This document shows positions 7,082-8,958 of a stretch of DNA of 8,958 nt, in pieces. The notes under the pieces are model-generated. The model ran no database searches, had not been told where the DNA came from, and saw only the letters and a program-made list of their open reading frames with translations. Source of the DNA: Bacteroidia bacterium. Lineage in GTDB: Bacteria; Bacteroidota; Bacteroidia; NS11-12g; UBA955. Numbering within the stretch: the first letter of the stretch is position 1; the number at the start of each line of letters is the position of its first letter. Location: assembly GCA_023254645.1 (NCBI GenBank), contig JALRLA010000075.1, forward strand, positions 1 through 8,958, in the 5' to 3' direction. Made by a program: the position numbers and the translations under genes.

Positions 7082-8374
7082 ATGTTAAAATCTGTTCAAG
7101 AATGGGCCCTACGACGGGGTTGGGATTTGTCCCGACAACCGACTTTATTGGCCATCTCCGGCGGATTGGATTCTGTAGCCCTGGCCGCCACTTTTCGGGC
7201 CTTGAACTGGCCTTGCGAGTGGGCCCATGTGAACTTTGGTTTGCGGGGGGAAGAGAGCGATGGGGATGAAGCCTTTGTCCGGCAACTGGCGGCCCAATGG
7301 GGCGTCAAATTGCATGTTCGCCGCTGCGATACCCGAGCCTTTGCGCAGCAAAATGGTTTGTCGATTCAAGAGGCCGCACGTCATTTGCGCTATGCCTTTT
7401 TTCGGGAATTGCAGGACCACAGAGAGCTGCCGCGCTTGGCGACGGCGCACCATGCCGATGACAACTTCGAGCATTTCTTTCTCTACCTGATGCGCGGATC
7501 GCATGCCACGGCTTTTCGGGGCTTACCCCTTGAAAACGCATCCTTGATTCGGCCCCTTTGGTCGGTTAGTAAGGCAGAGATTCAGGCTTTTGCCGAAGGG
7601 CAGGACTTGGTTTGGAGGGAAGACTCTTCGAATGCCTCTGACTATTATTCACGAAACCGAATCAGGCATCAGCTCCAGGCTTTTCATGCCGCTGACCCCG
7701 AGGCCTGGAACCAATTGAGAGCCGATTTTTCTGAACTAGCAGAGCGGGCTCAACACGCTGAGGCTGAACACCAACGAGATTGGCAGCAGATATGGGGCGA
7801 TGATTGGCAGCAGCGTGCTTTGGGCCCTGGTCTGTTCATGTCTGAACTGCCCGACGCCCGTCATCTGGAGCGTTTGGGTTTCAATAAAGCTCAGGTAGGG
7901 GAGATGGGGCGCGTGGAGCGGAGCGGAGCGCGCTGGAAAGGGCGTGGAAGTTGGAACCTCGAACGTACCCAAAATGGCTGGTTGCTGGCCGGTCCAGAAT
8001 TGGATTCTCTACCCTCGCTTGGCCTAGATGCGGGCTCATCAGTAGAATGGGGTGACTACCACTTTTCGCTGAGCCAGGAGCTCTATTCAGGTCAAAAGAA
8101 TGCCTGGTGTTTTTCGGGCAAAGGGCCCTTGTTGCTGCGAGTTTGGGAACAGGGCGATCGCATGCAGGGCTGGGGCATGAACGGACAAAAGAAGGTTTCG
8201 GATTGGCTAGGGGAATCGGGAATTCCTCGCCGCCTGCGCGGGCAGGTTCCTGTGCTCTGCGACGAGCGGGGAATCTTGGGTTTGGTCGGCCTTCGCCGAT
8301 CTTCTCATCGAGCGGCCCAGGAGGGAGAATCCTGCCTGGTGCTGCGATGGCATCGATTGACTACCTTTGTTTGA
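7082..8374 (+). CDS. tilS: tRNA(Ile)-lysidine synthetase (430 aa)
   Basis: TilS ligates lysine to C34 of the CAU-anticodon tRNA(Ile) using ATP, so that it reads AUA as isoleucine; it is an essential cytosolic enzyme. The N-terminal PP-loop ATPase shows SGGLDS at 26-31, HVNFGLRGEESDGDE at 49-63, SIQEAARHLRYAFF at 94-107, the HHADD metal/ATP motif at 123-127, and WREDSSNASDYYSRNRIRH at 178-196. The C-terminal lysidine-tRNA domain is recognisable at about 349-410 (LLRVWEQGDRMQGWG, then KKVSDWLGESGIPRRLRG). The length is normal for the family. The ATG at 7082 places the PP-loop at residue 26, as expected. The frame stays open to 6977, but those codons overlap the divergent OstA-like gene and carry no family similarity. 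The next gene begins 2 nt after the stop, so the two are probably co-transcribed. HHADD is followed by NFEHF where many homologues have Q-x-E-T; the Glu is kept. Confidence 0.97.
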   Translation: MLKSVQEWALRRGWDLSRQPTLLAISGGLDSVALAATFRALNWPCEWAHVNFGLRGEESDGDEAFVRQLAAQWGVKLHVRRCDTRAFAQQNGLSIQEAARHLRYAFFRELQDHRELPRLATAHHADDNFEHFFLYLMRGSHATAFRGLPLENASLIRPLWSVSKAEIQAFAEGQDLVWREDSSNASDYYSRNRIRHQLQAFHAADPEAWNQLRADFSELAERAQHAEAEHQRDWQQIWGDDWQQRALGPGLFMSELPDARHLERLGFNKAQVGEMGRVERSGARWKGRGSWNLERTQNGWLLAGPELDSLPSLGLDAGSSVEWGDYHFSLSQELYSGQKNAWCFSGKGPLLLRVWEQGDRMQGWGMNGQKKVSDWLGESGIPRRLRGQVPVLCDERGILGLVGLRRSSHRAAQEGESCLVLRWHRLTTFV

Positions 8375-8376
8375 AC

Positions 8377-8958
8377 ATGAAGGCCATCATCCCATTGGCG
8401 GGTATGGGAAGCCGCCTCAGGCCCCACTCCCAAACCCAGCCGAAATCCCTGATCCCGGTTGCCGGAAAACCCATTTTGGGGCACATTATGGACTCTTTGG
8501 CCAGCGCCGGAGTCAAGGAATATGTGTTCATTGTAGGGTATTTAGGCGATCGCATCGAAAGCTACATTTCGGCTCAGTACCCCATGGTCAAGAGCCATTA
8601 CGTGATTCAGACAACCTCCAAAGGGAATGGCCATGCGATTTGGTTGGCTCGCGAACATTTTGCTGATGACGAACCCGCCCTCATTGTTTTGGGTGATACC
8701 ATTTTTGAGGCCGATTTGGCCGAGGTCATCGCCAAAGGAGAAAACGCCTTGGGCGTGAAAAAAGTAGAAGATCCCCGCTTGTTTGGAGTAGCTGAATTGC
8801 ACGAAGCTGGCAACATCAAACGCGTAGTGGAAAAGCCCCAAATCCCCCATTCCAATTTGGCTCTCGTGGGATTGTACTATATCAAAAATTCGAGCTGTTT
8901 GTTCGATTGCTTGAACCACAACATCGAAAACGAGGTGCGTACGCAGAACGAATTCCAC
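8377..8958 (+). CDS. Sugar-phosphate nucleotidyltransferase, N-terminal 194 aa; 3' end outside window
   Basis: A nucleotidyltransferase of the RmlA/GalU-like superfamily, which transfers an NMP from an NTP to a sugar-1-phosphate to make an NDP-sugar in the cytosol. The Rossmann-type N-terminus reads MKAIIPLAGMGSRLRPH, with the nucleotide-binding G-x-G-(S/T)-R-L signature at 9-14. PKSLIPVAGKPIL (22-34) carries the usual phosphate-binding Lys, VGYLGDRI is at 53-60, GNGHAIW at 83-89, and LGDTIFE at 105-111 contains the metal-binding Asp107. DPRLFGV (132-138) and VEKP (151-154) are the sugar-site motifs. The frame is open to the last base with no stop. Start ATG 8377 gives the family N-terminus exactly. 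It follows tilS by two bases. The sugar and nucleotide (glucose/UTP, glucose/dTTP, mannose/GTP) cannot be decided from this part, so no gene symbol is given. Confidence 0.93.
   Translation, partial: MKAIIPLAGMGSRLRPHSQTQPKSLIPVAGKPILGHIMDSLASAGVKEYVFIVGYLGDRIESYISAQYPMVKSHYVIQTTSKGNGHAIWLAREHFADDEPALIVLGDTIFEADLAEVIAKGENALGVKKVEDPRLFGVAELHEAGNIKRVVEKPQIPHSNLALVGLYYIKNSSCLFDCLNHNIENEVRTQNEFH

Noticed and set aside
866..8553. Three copies of the palindrome GCGATCGC (866-873, 8154-8161, 8546-8553), more than chance would give
   Set aside because: All three are the codons GGC-GAT-CGC for Gly-Asp-Arg in plus-strand genes, so coding and codon preference explain them. A genome-wide count would be needed to claim a HIP1-like element.

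Overview
The window looks like a piece of a Bacteroidota (Bacteroidetes) chromosome. The evidence is the family content: an OstA_2-type LptA-like protein, a carboxypeptidase-regulatory-like/DUF5686 outer-membrane protein, a DUF6150-like repeat protein, and a two-helix mini-protein ending LAVGIFESPLAGS. Shine-Dalgarno sequences are also scarce, and there is a TAnnTTTG-type promoter element. Coding DNA is roughly 50-58% GC in the lines I counted, except for one island of about 35% GC at 1315-1644. No RNA genes, IS elements, CRISPR arrays, phage genes or defence genes are visible. Every gap between genes is under 125 bp.

Layout. (1) 1-1044 (+): the C-terminal 57% or so of GlmS, which makes glucosamine-6-phosphate; its 5' end lies outside the window. 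(2) 1046-1243 (-): a 65-residue two-helix membrane protein that converges on glmS with a single base between the stop codons. (3) 1315-1644 (-): an AT-rich gene for a secreted protein made of six Tyr-x-Asn-Gln repeats. (4) 1766-7077 (-): a compact four-gene block transcribed leftward in the order OstA-like protein, DUF5686 protein, DUF1801 protein, predicted outer-membrane beta-barrel. All three junctions overlap (4, 14 and 37 nt), and a hairpin plus U-tract directly follows the last stop. (5) 7082-8374 (+): tilS, tRNA(Ile) lysidine synthetase, divergent from the block with only 4 nt between the outermost possible starts. (6) 8377-8958 (+): a sugar-phosphate nucleotidyltransferase starting 2 nt after tilS and running off the window.

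Functionally, the leftward block reads as an outer-membrane/lipopolysaccharide unit: a periplasmic LptA-like protein, a large surface barrel and a second barrel-like protein, with a small cytosolic DUF1801 protein between the last two. GlmS and the nucleotidyltransferase at the two ends belong to amino-sugar and nucleotide-sugar metabolism, so much of the window is loosely about envelope building, with tilS as the translation housekeeping gene. I see no clear novel system. The two most interesting items are the AT-rich 13-residue repeat protein and the overlapping outer-membrane block with its embedded cytosolic gene.
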